A stretch of DNA of 12,586 nucleotides from Bacillota bacterium (GTDB lineage Bacteria; Bacillota; Clostridia; Christensenellales; Aristaeellaceae), in the NCBI GenBank assembly GCA_023415145.1, contig JAEZLW010000156.1, positions 1 through 12,586 of the forward strand, given 5' to 3'. The translations under genes were made by a program, and so were the position numbers. Under the pieces are notes generated by a model. It was not told where the DNA came from, ran no database searches, and saw only the letters and a list, made by a program, of their open reading frames with translations. This document shows, piece after piece, positions 1-7,046 of this stretch (position 1 is the stretch's first letter; each line of letters starts with the position of its first letter).

Positions 1-1216
1 GGTTGCCGCCGGACAGGGAGCCCATGATCTGATCCTGGCCGGTCACCTTGGTGCGGAAGCTTTTCACGAACTCCTCTGTGAGCTTCTTTTCTTCCTTGAA
101 GTTCATGAGAATTTTGCTCATCCTGTCCAGACAGGCGGCGGAGGTGTTGGCCGCCACGTCGCTGATGCGGAAGATGCCGTTTAGAAACCTGTCCTCCGCC
201 ACGTAGCTGAGTCCCAGGTCCATCACCTGCCGTGTGCTCATGCCGGTAATATCCTGGCCGCTTAGAAAAATCTTGCCGCTTTTGACCGTATCCCGGCCAA
301 AGATGGTGGTGGCCAGCTCCGTACGGCCCGCGCCTACCACGCCGGCCAGCCCCAGAATTTCTCCAGGATACACCTCAAAGCTCACATCCCGAAAGCCAAA
401 GCCCGTCAAGCGCTGAACCTTCAACACCGGCTCGCCATCTCTTTTGACCGGCACCGGACAGTTGCCGCCGGTGCATTCCCGCTCCTTCATGTCCGGAGGC
501 AGCAGGCCCCTTACCAGCATCTCCCTGGTGAACTCCTGTACAGGACCGGAAAGGGTGATTACCCCGTCCCGCATGATGGCCACGTGGGTGGCGATCTCAA
601 ACACTTCCGTCAGACGGTGGGTAATATAGATGAGGCTGATGCCCTTGGCCTTCAAATCGCGGATGATGCCGAACAGGGATTTTACCTCGTTGAACGTCAG
701 CGAGCTGGTTGGCTCGTCAAGGATCAGGATGCGGGCATCCCGCATGAGCCCGCGCAGTATTTCCACCAGCTGCTGTTCGGCAATGGACAGGCTGTCGGCC
801 TTGCGGTTCAAGTCCAGATCCCATTTGAGCTGGGAGTTAAGATCCGTCAGCCGCTTGTGCAGCACGCTCTTTTTTTCCTTAAAACCCATGATGATGTTTT
901 CTTCCACCGTCATGTTGGGAAAGAGCATGGGCTCCTGGGGCACCAAATATATGCCCTGGCTCAGGGCTTGGGAAGGACGGCTCAGGCGCACCGAACGCCC
1001 CCTCAGGCGCACTTCCCCTTCATCCGGCTGGTAGATGCCCATCAGTATTTTGACCAGGGTGCTTTTTCCGGCACCGTTGCCGCCGATGAGTGCCACGACC
1101 TCGCCGCTTGAAACGGAAAGATCGATGCCCTTGAGCACGGCATTCAACCCGAAGGCCTTGCGGATGCCGTGCACAGATATCATGATTTCGCTTCCAGCGT
1201 TTGTCGTTTCCTTCAC
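1..1216 (-). CDS. lsrA: LsrA-like AI-2/sugar ABC transporter ATP-binding protein (partial, C-terminus beyond window)
   Basis: This is the cytoplasmic ATPase of a ribose/AI-2-type importer, with two fused nucleotide-binding domains. 405 codons are visible, and the gene runs off the left edge inside the second ABC signature (LSGGN). Visible motifs are Walker A GGNGAGKS (about residues 45-52), a degenerate first signature followed by VEILRGLMRD, Walker B LILDEPTSSLT (about 164-174), and the degenerate second P-loop GVVGAGRTE (about 292-300). The stretch GIYLVPQEPMLFP is very close, from memory, to E. coli LsrA and separates it from generic RbsA/XylG. I chose the GTG at 1216 because GGAGG (minus strand, 1225-1229) lies 8 nt upstream. 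ATGs at 1231 and 1246 are in frame but have poorer sites. It is divergent from lsrR, so transport partners (lsrC, lsrD, lsrB) are expected off the left edge. A generic sugar importer is the alternative. Confidence 0.88.
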   Translation of the reverse strand, partial: MKETTNAGSEIMISVHGIRKAFGLNAVLKGIDLSVSSGEVVALIGGNGAGKSTLVKILMGIYQPDEGEVRLRGRSVRLSRPSQALSQGIYLVPQEPMLFPNMTVEENIIMGFKEKKSVLHKRLTDLNSQLKWDLDLNRKADSLSIAEQQLVEILRGLMRDARILILDEPTSSLTFNEVKSLFGIIRDLKAKGISLIYITHRLTEVFEIATHVAIMRDGVITLSGPVQEFTREMLVRGLLPPDMKERECTGGNCPVPVKRDGEPVLKVQRLTGFGFRDVSFEVYPGEILGLAGVVGAGRTELATTIFGRDTVKSGKIFLSGQDITGMSTRQVMDLGLSYVAEDRFLNGIFRISDVAANTSAACLDRMSKILMNFKEEKKLTEEFVKSFRTKVTGQDQIMGSLSGGN

Positions 1217-1251
1217 TCTCGGAGCCTCCATGATCAAGTTATACATTTGTT

Positions 1252-1272
1252 CGTTCCCTGAATATTTGAACG
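1252..1272. promoter_or_regulatory. Candidate LsrR operator at the lsrA promoter
   Basis: An imperfect palindrome with arms CGTTC (1252-1256) and GAACG (1268-1272) is centred near 1262. It lies just downstream of the lsrA -10 box, within the predicted start of the transcript, where a bound repressor would block transcription. An overlapping TTTGTTCGTTC / GAACGTTTGTT pairing widens the site. Assignment to LsrR is inference from position and from a similar site at the lsrR promoter (1494-1507). Confidence 0.4.
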
Positions 1273-1280
1273 TTTGTTTA

Positions 1281-1309
1281 ATCATACGCCATTTGCTAGG
1301 CCTTGTCAA
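1281..1309 (-). promoter_or_regulatory. Sigma-A promoter of lsrA
   Basis: On the minus strand, TTGACA (1309-1304) and TATGAT (1286-1281) are separated by exactly 17 nt: a perfect -35 and a one-mismatch -10. The expected start is near 1274, giving a leader of about 58 nt before the GTG at 1216. Confidence 0.82.
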
Positions 1310-1463
1310 CTCTCCCAGCCAAAATATTTACGGCTTTTTCGCTTTCCCTGGCAACACGCGCAATCATGGCGGTCCATTCTGCTCTATTTCTACCATATTT
1401 GTCCTTGGTTTTGCATGTTCTTTTTGCATTGCCTTTCTTTGAAGAATTGTTCCCGAAGGGTGA

Positions 1464-1492
1464 TTGACATCATACATCAATGGTGATATACT
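1464..1492 (+). promoter_or_regulatory. Sigma-A promoter of lsrR-lsrK-cupin
   Basis: TTGACA (1464-1469) and TATACT (1487-1492) are separated by 17 nt. Transcription should begin near 1499, leaving about 93 nt of leader before lsrR. It is back to back with the lsrA promoter, with about 155 bases between the two -35 boxes. That stretch (1310-1463) carries no gene that I can support. It does contain a direct repeat TTTTGCAT at 1409-1416 and 1422-1429. Confidence 0.82.
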
Positions 1493-1493
1493 T

Positions 1494-1507
1494 TGTTTTA
1501 AAGAACA
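1494..1507. promoter_or_regulatory. Candidate LsrR operator at the lsrR promoter
   Basis: TGTTTTAAAGAACA is an imperfect palindrome (outer TGTT/AACA arms) directly after the lsrR -10 box and over the predicted +1. The same element, in similar wording (TTAAACAAACGTTC on the minus strand), occurs at the matching place in front of lsrA. This fits autorepression by LsrR but is only pattern-based. Confidence 0.35.
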
Positions 1508-1592
1508 TAAGATTGTCCATTAAACTTTTGTAACGGCTGTCCGGCCTCTGCAAGAAGACTCAAAACCCCGGGCTGCCAAGGAAAGAGGAAGC

Positions 1593-2507
1593 ATGAACTA
1601 CGAAGAGTCCCTGATGATCAAGACTTCCTGGTACTACTACTTTGAGAACATGACCCAGCAGCAGATTGCCGATGTGCTGGGCGTAAGCCGTTTGCGCGTG
1701 ATCAAGCTGCTGGAGAAGGCGCGGGATACGGGCATCATACAGTTTAAGCTGCGCCAGGACGGCGTAGAGCGCATACAATTGGAAAAGAAGCTGATGGAGC
1801 GCTATGGCCTGAAGGATGCCTTTGTTGTACCGGCCATGCCGGGGCGCACCGAGGTGAACGAAAACATCGCCAAGGCGGCAGCCATGTATGTGCGCGACAG
1901 GCTCACGGAAAACAGCTTCATCAATATCGGCTACGGCGACACACCCAGCAGGGTCCTCAACAACCTGGCCACCATGGCCCAGGAGCCCATCTCCTGCGTG
2001 TCGCTCACCGGGGGCGTCAATTACTATCTGCCCGACACCCGCTCCAATGTATTTAACGCAAAGCTGTACCTGATGCCTGCACCGCTATTGGCCAGCTCCA
2101 AGGAAATGGCCGAGGCCATGCGCCAGGAAGCCTCCGTGATGGAGATTTCCCGAATGGTGCGCCTGGCCTCTGTGTCAGTAATCGGCATCGGCCCCATGCA
2201 CGAATCCGCCACCATCATCAAGTCCGGTATTTTGAGCAAGAACGACTTTTTGTACCTGAGCATGAAAGGCGCCGTGGGCGACGTACTCAGCCACTTCATC
2301 GACAAGGATGGGGAACTGATTGAAAGCCCCGTGGAGGATAGGCTGATCAGCACCTCCTTAAATACGCTTCGGGAATTGAAAAACGTGATCGGCGTGGCCG
2401 CAGGGGATACGAAGGTGGAAGCCATCCGCGCCGCGCTCATGGGCAAGTATATTGACGTTTTGATTACAGACGAGCCGACCGCCTTAAGCCTGACAGAGGA
2501 TGTTTAA
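1593..2507 (+). CDS. lsrR: LsrR-like transcriptional regulator, SorC/DeoR family
   Basis: This 304-residue DNA-binding repressor is expected to release its operators when phospho-AI-2 binds. An N-terminal helix-turn-helix spans about residues 19-44 (MTQQQIADVLGVSRLRVIKL). The rest is a SorC-type sugar-phosphate-binding domain with the typical pieces NIGYGDTPSRVL (111-122), SLTGGVNYY (137-145), SVIGIGPM (195-202) and KGAVGDVLSHFID (225-237). Length and layout match E. coli LsrR (317 residues). The ATG at 1593 follows the site AAAGAGGAAG. It is divergent from lsrA and 158 bases upstream of lsrK, the same order as in E. coli. It is probably autoregulated, as a palindrome overlies its transcription start. 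Other SorC regulators (DeoR, CggR, EryD types) look similar, so the name rests on the neighbours as well as the sequence. Confidence 0.88.
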   Translation: MNYEESLMIKTSWYYYFENMTQQQIADVLGVSRLRVIKLLEKARDTGIIQFKLRQDGVERIQLEKKLMERYGLKDAFVVPAMPGRTEVNENIAKAAAMYVRDRLTENSFINIGYGDTPSRVLNNLATMAQEPISCVSLTGGVNYYLPDTRSNVFNAKLYLMPAPLLASSKEMAEAMRQEASVMEISRMVRLASVSVIGIGPMHESATIIKSGILSKNDFLYLSMKGAVGDVLSHFIDKDGELIESPVEDRLISTSLNTLRELKNVIGVAAGDTKVEAIRAALMGKYIDVLITDEPTALSLTEDV

Positions 2508-2518
2508 TTAAGAAGATG

Positions 2519-2563
2519 GCGACCGAAGGTTTCCAAAGGGCGATCGGAAAGCCCTTTGGTTGC
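2519..2563 (+). other. Hairpin with two alternative folds between lsrR and lsrK
   Basis: Two mutually exclusive stems are possible. The short one pairs CCAAAGGGC (2533-2541) with GCCCTTTGG (2551-2559), 9 perfect pairs with a 9-nt loop. The long one pairs 2519-2529 with 2553-2563 (two G-U pairs) and continues 2530-2534 with 2546-2550, leaving two bulged bases. No T-tract follows, so it is not a standard terminator. It could act as an mRNA processing/stability element or a partial attenuator, or be a copy of a dispersed repeat like that at 12511-12558. The 100 bases that follow, up to lsrK, show no clear promoter. Confidence 0.55.
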
Positions 2564-2665
2564 GCTAGCAGGCGCGAAATCCTTTATCTTACTTAGCTTT
2601 ATTCAATATATGCGCTAAGAAACGGCACCCTTTACCCTGTGCATATAAAGAAGAGGAGGATATTC

Positions 2666-4231
2666 ATGGCGGAGAAATACCTCATGGCGCTGGATGCCGG
2701 CACAGGCAGCGTGCGGGCCGTGCTCTTTGACACGCTCGGTCATCAACTTGGCTGCGTACAAAAGGAATGGTTCCACAAGGAGGACCCGCGCTTTCCTGGC
2801 AGCATGGATTTTGACTGGACGCACAACTGGGCGCTGGCTTCCGCATGCGTAAGGGAAGTGATTGCCCAAACGAACGTTTCGCCAAAGGATGTTGCCGCCG
2901 TGAGCACCACCTGCATGCGGGAAGGCATTGTGCTTTATGACGGAGATGGCCGGGAAATTTGGGCCTGCGCCAACGTGGACGCCCGCAGCGGCGATGAGGT
3001 GGCGCAGCTTATACAGCTTGACCCGGCACTGGAAAAGGAACTGTATGCCCTGTCCGGCCAGACCTACGCCCTGGGCGCGCTGCCGAGGCTTTTGTGGGTC
3101 AAAAACAAACTGCCAAAGGTGTACGAAAAGACAGCCACCCTGTCCATGTTCAATGACTGGCTCATTTACAGGCTCACCGGCGTCATGAAAAGCGAGCCCA
3201 GCAACGGCTGCACCACGGGCATCTTCCGGCTTGAAAACAGGGAATGGGATGCTTCGATTGCCAAGAAATGCGGGTTGAAGGATGACATTTTTCCCAAGGT
3301 TCAGGAAAGCGGCACGGTGGTGGCTTCTGTCAGCGAAGACGGAGCTGCCCAAACAGGCCTTGCTCCCGGCACTCCCGTAGTAACGGGCGGGGGTGACGCG
3401 CAATTGGGCTGCGTGGGCGTGGGGCTGGTTGCGCCAAATCAGGCCGCCGTATTCGGCGGAAGCTTCTGGCAGTATGAGTTCAACACAAAAAGCGCTGCTG
3501 CCGATCCCACCTGCCGCGTCCGTGTCAACTGCCATGCCGTACCCGGCCTGTGGCAGTACGAGGCCATTGCCTTTATGCCGGGCCTTGCCATGCGCTGGTA
3601 CCGCGACGCCTTTTGCCAGGCGGAAAAGGAAGAGGCCGCAAGGCTTGGCATCGACCCTTATCAATTGATGAACCGGGAGGCGGAAAAGGTGCCTGCCGGC
3701 TGCCATGGCATGATGTGCTCCTTCTCCGACGTGATGAACTACATCTCCTGGCGGCACGCCGCCCCCACCTTCGGCAATTTCGATTTTGACCCCAAAAATT
3801 TCAACCGCTACACCTTCTACCGGGCCATCATGGAAAACGCCGCCCTGGTCACAAAGGGGCATATGGACCTGGTGAGGGAAGCCACCGGCGGCATGCCGGA
3901 GGAGATTATCTTCGCATCCGGCGCTTCCAAGAGCCCGCTGTGGTGTCAGATCCTGGCGGATGTAATGGGCCTGCCGGTGAAGGTGCCCGTGGTGAAGGAA
4001 GCCACAGCGCTGGGTGCCGCCATCATGGCCGGCCTGGGGGCAAAAGTTTACGGCAGCATCCAGGAGGCCGCCAAAAAGCTGGTGCAATGGGAAAAGACGT
4101 ATCTTCCCGATAGCGAAAACCACGAAACCTACAACAAGATGTACACGCTCTGGCGGGAGTTCTATATAGGCCAGCTTGACTTGAGTGACCGCCGCGTGAC
4201 ACGGTACATGTGGGCCGCCCCAGGTTTGTAA
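2666..4231 (+). CDS. lsrK: Autoinducer-2 kinase LsrK, FGGY carbohydrate kinase family
   Basis: This cytosolic kinase transfers phosphate from ATP to the open form of AI-2 (DPD), trapping it in the cell and producing the ligand of LsrR. The 521-residue protein has both FGGY-kinase halves. Near the N-terminus is LMALDAGTGSVRAVLFD (D10-G-T-G, phosphate binding). In the middle is VVTGGGDAQLG with the expected catalytic base D244. In the C-terminal half is ASGASKSPLW (G419 region, adenosine binding). Runs such as MREGIVLY, WACANVDAR, GGGDAQLGC, MRWYRDAFC and the C-terminal APGL match E. coli LsrK closely from memory, as does overall length (530). The start is at 2666 because GGAGG (2655-2659) sits 6 nt upstream; a frame extension to 2639 would put that site inside the gene. 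It probably shares the lsrR transcript. No key residue appears to be missing. Confidence 0.93.
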   Translation: MAEKYLMALDAGTGSVRAVLFDTLGHQLGCVQKEWFHKEDPRFPGSMDFDWTHNWALASACVREVIAQTNVSPKDVAAVSTTCMREGIVLYDGDGREIWACANVDARSGDEVAQLIQLDPALEKELYALSGQTYALGALPRLLWVKNKLPKVYEKTATLSMFNDWLIYRLTGVMKSEPSNGCTTGIFRLENREWDASIAKKCGLKDDIFPKVQESGTVVASVSEDGAAQTGLAPGTPVVTGGGDAQLGCVGVGLVAPNQAAVFGGSFWQYEFNTKSAAADPTCRVRVNCHAVPGLWQYEAIAFMPGLAMRWYRDAFCQAEKEEAARLGIDPYQLMNREAEKVPAGCHGMMCSFSDVMNYISWRHAAPTFGNFDFDPKNFNRYTFYRAIMENAALVTKGHMDLVREATGGMPEEIIFASGASKSPLWCQILADVMGLPVKVPVVKEATALGAAIMAGLGAKVYGSIQEAAKKLVQWEKTYLPDSENHETYNKMYTLWREFYIGQLDLSDRRVTRYMWAAPGL

Positions 4232-4253
4232 TGCAATTTGCAGCATGCAATTT
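4231..4253 (+). repeat. Short direct repeat ATGCAATTT x2 between lsrK and the cupin gene
   Basis: ATGCAATTT occurs at 4231-4239 and 4245-4253, and TTGCA/TGCAA (4238-4242 / 4246-4250) forms a small inverted repeat between them. It overlaps the last base of the lsrK stop codon. It may be chance or a small processing site; no function can be assigned. Confidence 0.3.
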
Positions 4254-4276
4254 AATCATGAAGGAGAGAGTCACCT

Positions 4277-4627
4277 ATGTTTATCATCCATGAGGACGAG
4301 CGGGAATACCGCTTCAAAGACAGCGGCCCCAAATACCTGATGAAAGGCCCCCGCATGAATTTCGCGCTGGTACAGTTCCAGGCGGGGCAGGATTTCAAAG
4401 CCCATTACCACAACGACATGGAGGAGAACTTTTTTATCCTCGAAGGTGAAGTGGACGTGGTGGTGGACGGCACCGTGCATCATTTGACGCCGGGAAAGCT
4501 GATTCACATCGAGCCGGGCGAAATTCATTACCTCGTCAACAACTCCCAAGGCCCCGTGAAAATGATCTCCACCCTGGCCCCCTTCAAGGATGTGGACAAA
4601 GTGGATGTGGAGAATTATACGTACTGA
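4277..4627 (+). CDS. Small single-domain cupin protein, lsr operon
   Basis: This is a 116-residue single beta-barrel cupin of typical minimal length. Motif 1 fits the consensus G(X)5HXH(X)4E(X)6G with G37, H43, H45, E50 and G57. Motif 2 reads PGEIHYLVN with H84 and N88. H43, H45, E50 and H84 would hold a divalent metal. It starts at an ATG 10 nt after AAGGAG (4261-4266), 45 bases behind lsrK on the same strand, and is followed by a strong hairpin, so it should be the last gene of the lsrR-lsrK transcript. In E. coli, phospho-AI-2 is processed by LsrG (an isomerase of the ABM fold, not a cupin) and LsrF. A cupin here could isomerise or bind phospho-AI-2, or convert sugar-like AI-2 adducts. That role is inference; the reaction is unknown. 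Confidence 0.85.
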   Translation: MFIIHEDEREYRFKDSGPKYLMKGPRMNFALVQFQAGQDFKAHYHNDMEENFFILEGEVDVVVDGTVHHLTPGKLIHIEPGEIHYLVNNSQGPVKMISTLAPFKDVDKVDVENYTY

Positions 4628-4628
4628 A

Positions 4629-4668
4629 AAACTGCCGGGAAGACGAAAGATCGTTTTCCCGGCAGTTT
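4629..4668. terminator. Strong hairpin terminator between the cupin and CHASE4-GGDEF-EAL genes
   Basis: The 13-bp perfect stem 4629-4641 / 4656-4668 is extended inside by four more pairs across the loop. It begins 2 bases after the cupin stop (TGA 4625-4627). Read on the minus strand, the stem is followed by TTTTTC. It therefore serves best as the terminator of the leftward gene ending at 4716, and probably ends both converging transcripts. Confidence 0.8.
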
Positions 4669-4715
4669 CCTATATGAATTGACTGGAAACCATTTTGTCT
4701 GTACCGCTTGACTCG

Positions 4716-7046
4716 TCACGCTCCTTGTTTCATCAATAGCTTTTCCGCATCCTCAGCTTTCATTGGCCGGTAATAAAAGAATCCTTGCGCTTCGTCACAT
4801 GCATTCATGGACAAGAAATTCAACTGGTTCTCTGTTTCAATACCTTCTGCAATCACATTCATATTCAGATTTTTCGCCAACTGAATAATGATCTTTGCAA
4901 TGGCATCGTCTTTATCGCTTTTCGAGATGCTATGAACAAATTGCATGTCCATTTTGATACGGTCAATCGATAGGTTTTTCAACCGGGTCAGCGTTGAATA
5001 TTCCGTACCGAAATCGTCTATGGCGATGGACACGCCAAACTCCTTCAGTGCATGCAAAATCGGTTCAATATTTAGGGCCTTGTTAATGGCAATGCTCTCC
5101 GTAAGTTCTATTTCCAGGGACTTGGGATCAATCTCCGCTTCCACAATGGTGTTTTTGACGATGTTCAAAAATTCGGGGTCAAGAAACTGTATCAGTGACA
5201 CATTCACCGCAATACGCATCGTACCAAGACCCATGTCCCTCCAACGCCTGATCTGACTGCAAACAGTTTCCAGTACCCATTTGCCGATTGGGTTAATCAA
5301 GCGGGTATGTTCGGCCAGGCTGATGAATTTTCCAGGCAGCAACTGCCCTTTGGTAGGATGATTCCATCGAAGCAACGCTTCAAAACCGACTATTTTTTTG
5401 TTCTCGATGCAGATTTGCGGCTGATAGTATACCTCAAGCTCTTTTCGCTCCAGCGCACGATACAAGTAGTTTGTCAGTTCTATCTTTTCAGTGAGGTCTT
5501 CCTTGATCATTTGTGAGCAGAACAAGTATGCGTTTTTCCCGTTGCTTTTTGAATTGTACATGGCAATATCCGCATTTTTCACAAGCGTTTCCGAATCTTC
5601 GCCATCCACCGGATAGACGGAAACGCCGGCACTGCAGGTCACAAAATACTCCATCTTGTTCAACAGAAACGGCTCATGGAAAATATCCATGATCTTTTCC
5701 ACTTTCTTTTGCAAATCATTGATTTCGGCCATATTGTTCAATATCAACAGAAATTCATCACCGCCAAATCGCGCTACAGTATCATGCTTTCGTATTGAGC
5801 CGGACAGTCTCTTTGAAATTTGCCGAATCAGCTCATCGCCCATTTCGTGGCCAAGCGTATCATTCACAGACTTAAAATCATCCAGATCAATAAAAACAAC
5901 GCCGATGATTTTGCCGGTTCGACTGGACAAGCTGATATCTCTTCTCAATATGTCAATGAAGAGCGTTCTGTTGGGAATGCCCGTTAACTGATCATATAAC
6001 GCCATGTTTTTGATTCTTTCCTGGTGATCTTCAATTTTTGCCAAAAGATTGTTGATTGATTTACGAATGTAAACGAACTCCCGATTGCCCTTTTCTGCAA
6101 GCCTTAGGAACTTGTCTTTAGTGGTGTCAATAGCGGTTACTTCCTGCAGCAAATGATGAAAGGGCTTCGTCAAATAGTTTGTCAAAATCATAATGACAAC
6201 CAAGGTAATGATGACGAATAACAAAGTATTGAGTATTCCAAAGTCAGCAACCTTTTTCATGGAAGTAACATATAAGGTTCTTGGCATTTCAAAGTCTATT
6301 TGAATGGAATCTTCCATTCGGTATTGATTTGCAATGGCCAGCTTGATCACAATCGAATCTCCGGCAGGGGAATATGCCGTGCTCAAGGTTGTCAGTATGT
6401 TATTCTTCGATATGCTTCCGGCGTTTTCCAGTGCGCTGATGGCGTTGAAACGGAAACCGGTGATTTTCTCCAAGTTTTCTTGTAAGCTTAAATCAATCTC
6501 TCTGCCAAAAATCATTTTCCCATTCGCTGCTTTTGTCATGGATGAATCAGTGATATCAGTAGAAGAGATAAAATAGTAAGCCCCGCCAATTTTTTTAATG
6601 CTTGAGACATCCTCCTCAAGCTTCACAAATGAAATGAAATTATCCGTAATGTGAAAATCCGGAGGAGTTTGGACAAACGCTTTATTCTCCAATGAATAGA
6701 ACTGTTGATACACAACATTGTCGTCACTGCTTATAAAAACCATAAAATTCAAATCAAGGTTTTCAAATGTACTTTCTGTGAGATTGTTTTCGATATAGTC
6801 AGGATGCTTTGATTCCATGAAGTCATACGTTTCATCCCAATGTCCCCAATCATTTGCAATTCCTTGGCCCTTGCTTAACCTGTCACCAATATAGGTGGAC
6901 AGGCCATTGGTTGCCGTACTTATTTGATGCTCTTCCTGCTGTTTGATAAAGTTCTGAAAAAATATACCGAACGCTATATTCACCAACAAGGCAAACAGGA
7001 CCATTAACGGAATCACTGTCAACAGGATTCTACTCTTTACGTTCAT
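4716..7046 (-). CDS. Membrane cyclic-di-GMP enzyme: CHASE4-HAMP-GGDEF-EAL
   Basis: This 776-residue inner-membrane sensor enzyme can in principle both make and break cyclic-di-GMP. Two membrane segments (about 7-30 and 269-291) flank an outside CHASE4 sensor with the motif DWGHWDETYDF (66-76). A HAMP-like linker follows (about 292-345). The GGDEF domain has metal-site aspartates in FIDLDDF (385-391), an intact GGDEF (428-432) and an inhibitory RxxD site (R419-D422) exactly five residues before it. The EAL domain keeps E556, N615, E647, D677, D678, K698, E734 and Q754. One oddity is loop 6, which reads DDFGTEYSTL with E682 where Gly is usual. The ATG at 7046 follows AAGGGGA; an in-frame upstream start at 7088 has no good site. 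The gene is clearly AT-richer than its neighbours (18 G+C in 60 at 5701-5760, versus 42 in 60 at 3361-3420 in lsrK), which hints at separate origin. Confidence 0.93.
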   Translation of the reverse strand: MNVKSRILLTVIPLMVLFALLVNIAFGIFFQNFIKQQEEHQISTATNGLSTYIGDRLSKGQGIANDWGHWDETYDFMESKHPDYIENNLTESTFENLDLNFMVFISSDDNVVYQQFYSLENKAFVQTPPDFHITDNFISFVKLEEDVSSIKKIGGAYYFISSTDITDSSMTKAANGKMIFGREIDLSLQENLEKITGFRFNAISALENAGSISKNNILTTLSTAYSPAGDSIVIKLAIANQYRMEDSIQIDFEMPRTLYVTSMKKVADFGILNTLLFVIITLVVIMILTNYLTKPFHHLLQEVTAIDTTKDKFLRLAEKGNREFVYIRKSINNLLAKIEDHQERIKNMALYDQLTGIPNRTLFIDILRRDISLSSRTGKIIGVVFIDLDDFKSVNDTLGHEMGDELIRQISKRLSGSIRKHDTVARFGGDEFLLILNNMAEINDLQKKVEKIMDIFHEPFLLNKMEYFVTCSAGVSVYPVDGEDSETLVKNADIAMYNSKSNGKNAYLFCSQMIKEDLTEKIELTNYLYRALERKELEVYYQPQICIENKKIVGFEALLRWNHPTKGQLLPGKFISLAEHTRLINPIGKWVLETVCSQIRRWRDMGLGTMRIAVNVSLIQFLDPEFLNIVKNTIVEAEIDPKSLEIELTESIAINKALNIEPILHALKEFGVSIAIDDFGTEYSTLTRLKNLSIDRIKMDMQFVHSISKSDKDDAIAKIIIQLAKNLNMNVIAEGIETENQLNFLSMNACDEAQGFFYYRPMKAEDAEKLLMKQGA

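Noticed and set aside
1217..1246. ATG starts at 1231 and 1246 for lsrA
   Set aside because: The GTG at 1216 has GGAGG at ideal spacing, while the ATG at 1231 has none and the one at 1246 only a weak AGGGA. They remain possible but less likely.
1409..1429. Direct TTTTGCAT repeat as a CRISPR-like or phage attachment signal
   Set aside because: Only two copies, 13 nt apart, with no cas, integrase or tRNA gene nearby.
2639..2665. An upstream start for lsrK adding nine residues
   Set aside because: The GGAGG ribosome binding site lies inside that extension, and the LsrK family similarity begins after the ATG at 2666.
2615..4246. A 543-codon open frame antisense to lsrK
   Set aside because: It fully overlaps a very well supported kinase gene, has no ribosome binding site and shows no protein family features. 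Long antisense frames are common in G+C-rich genes.
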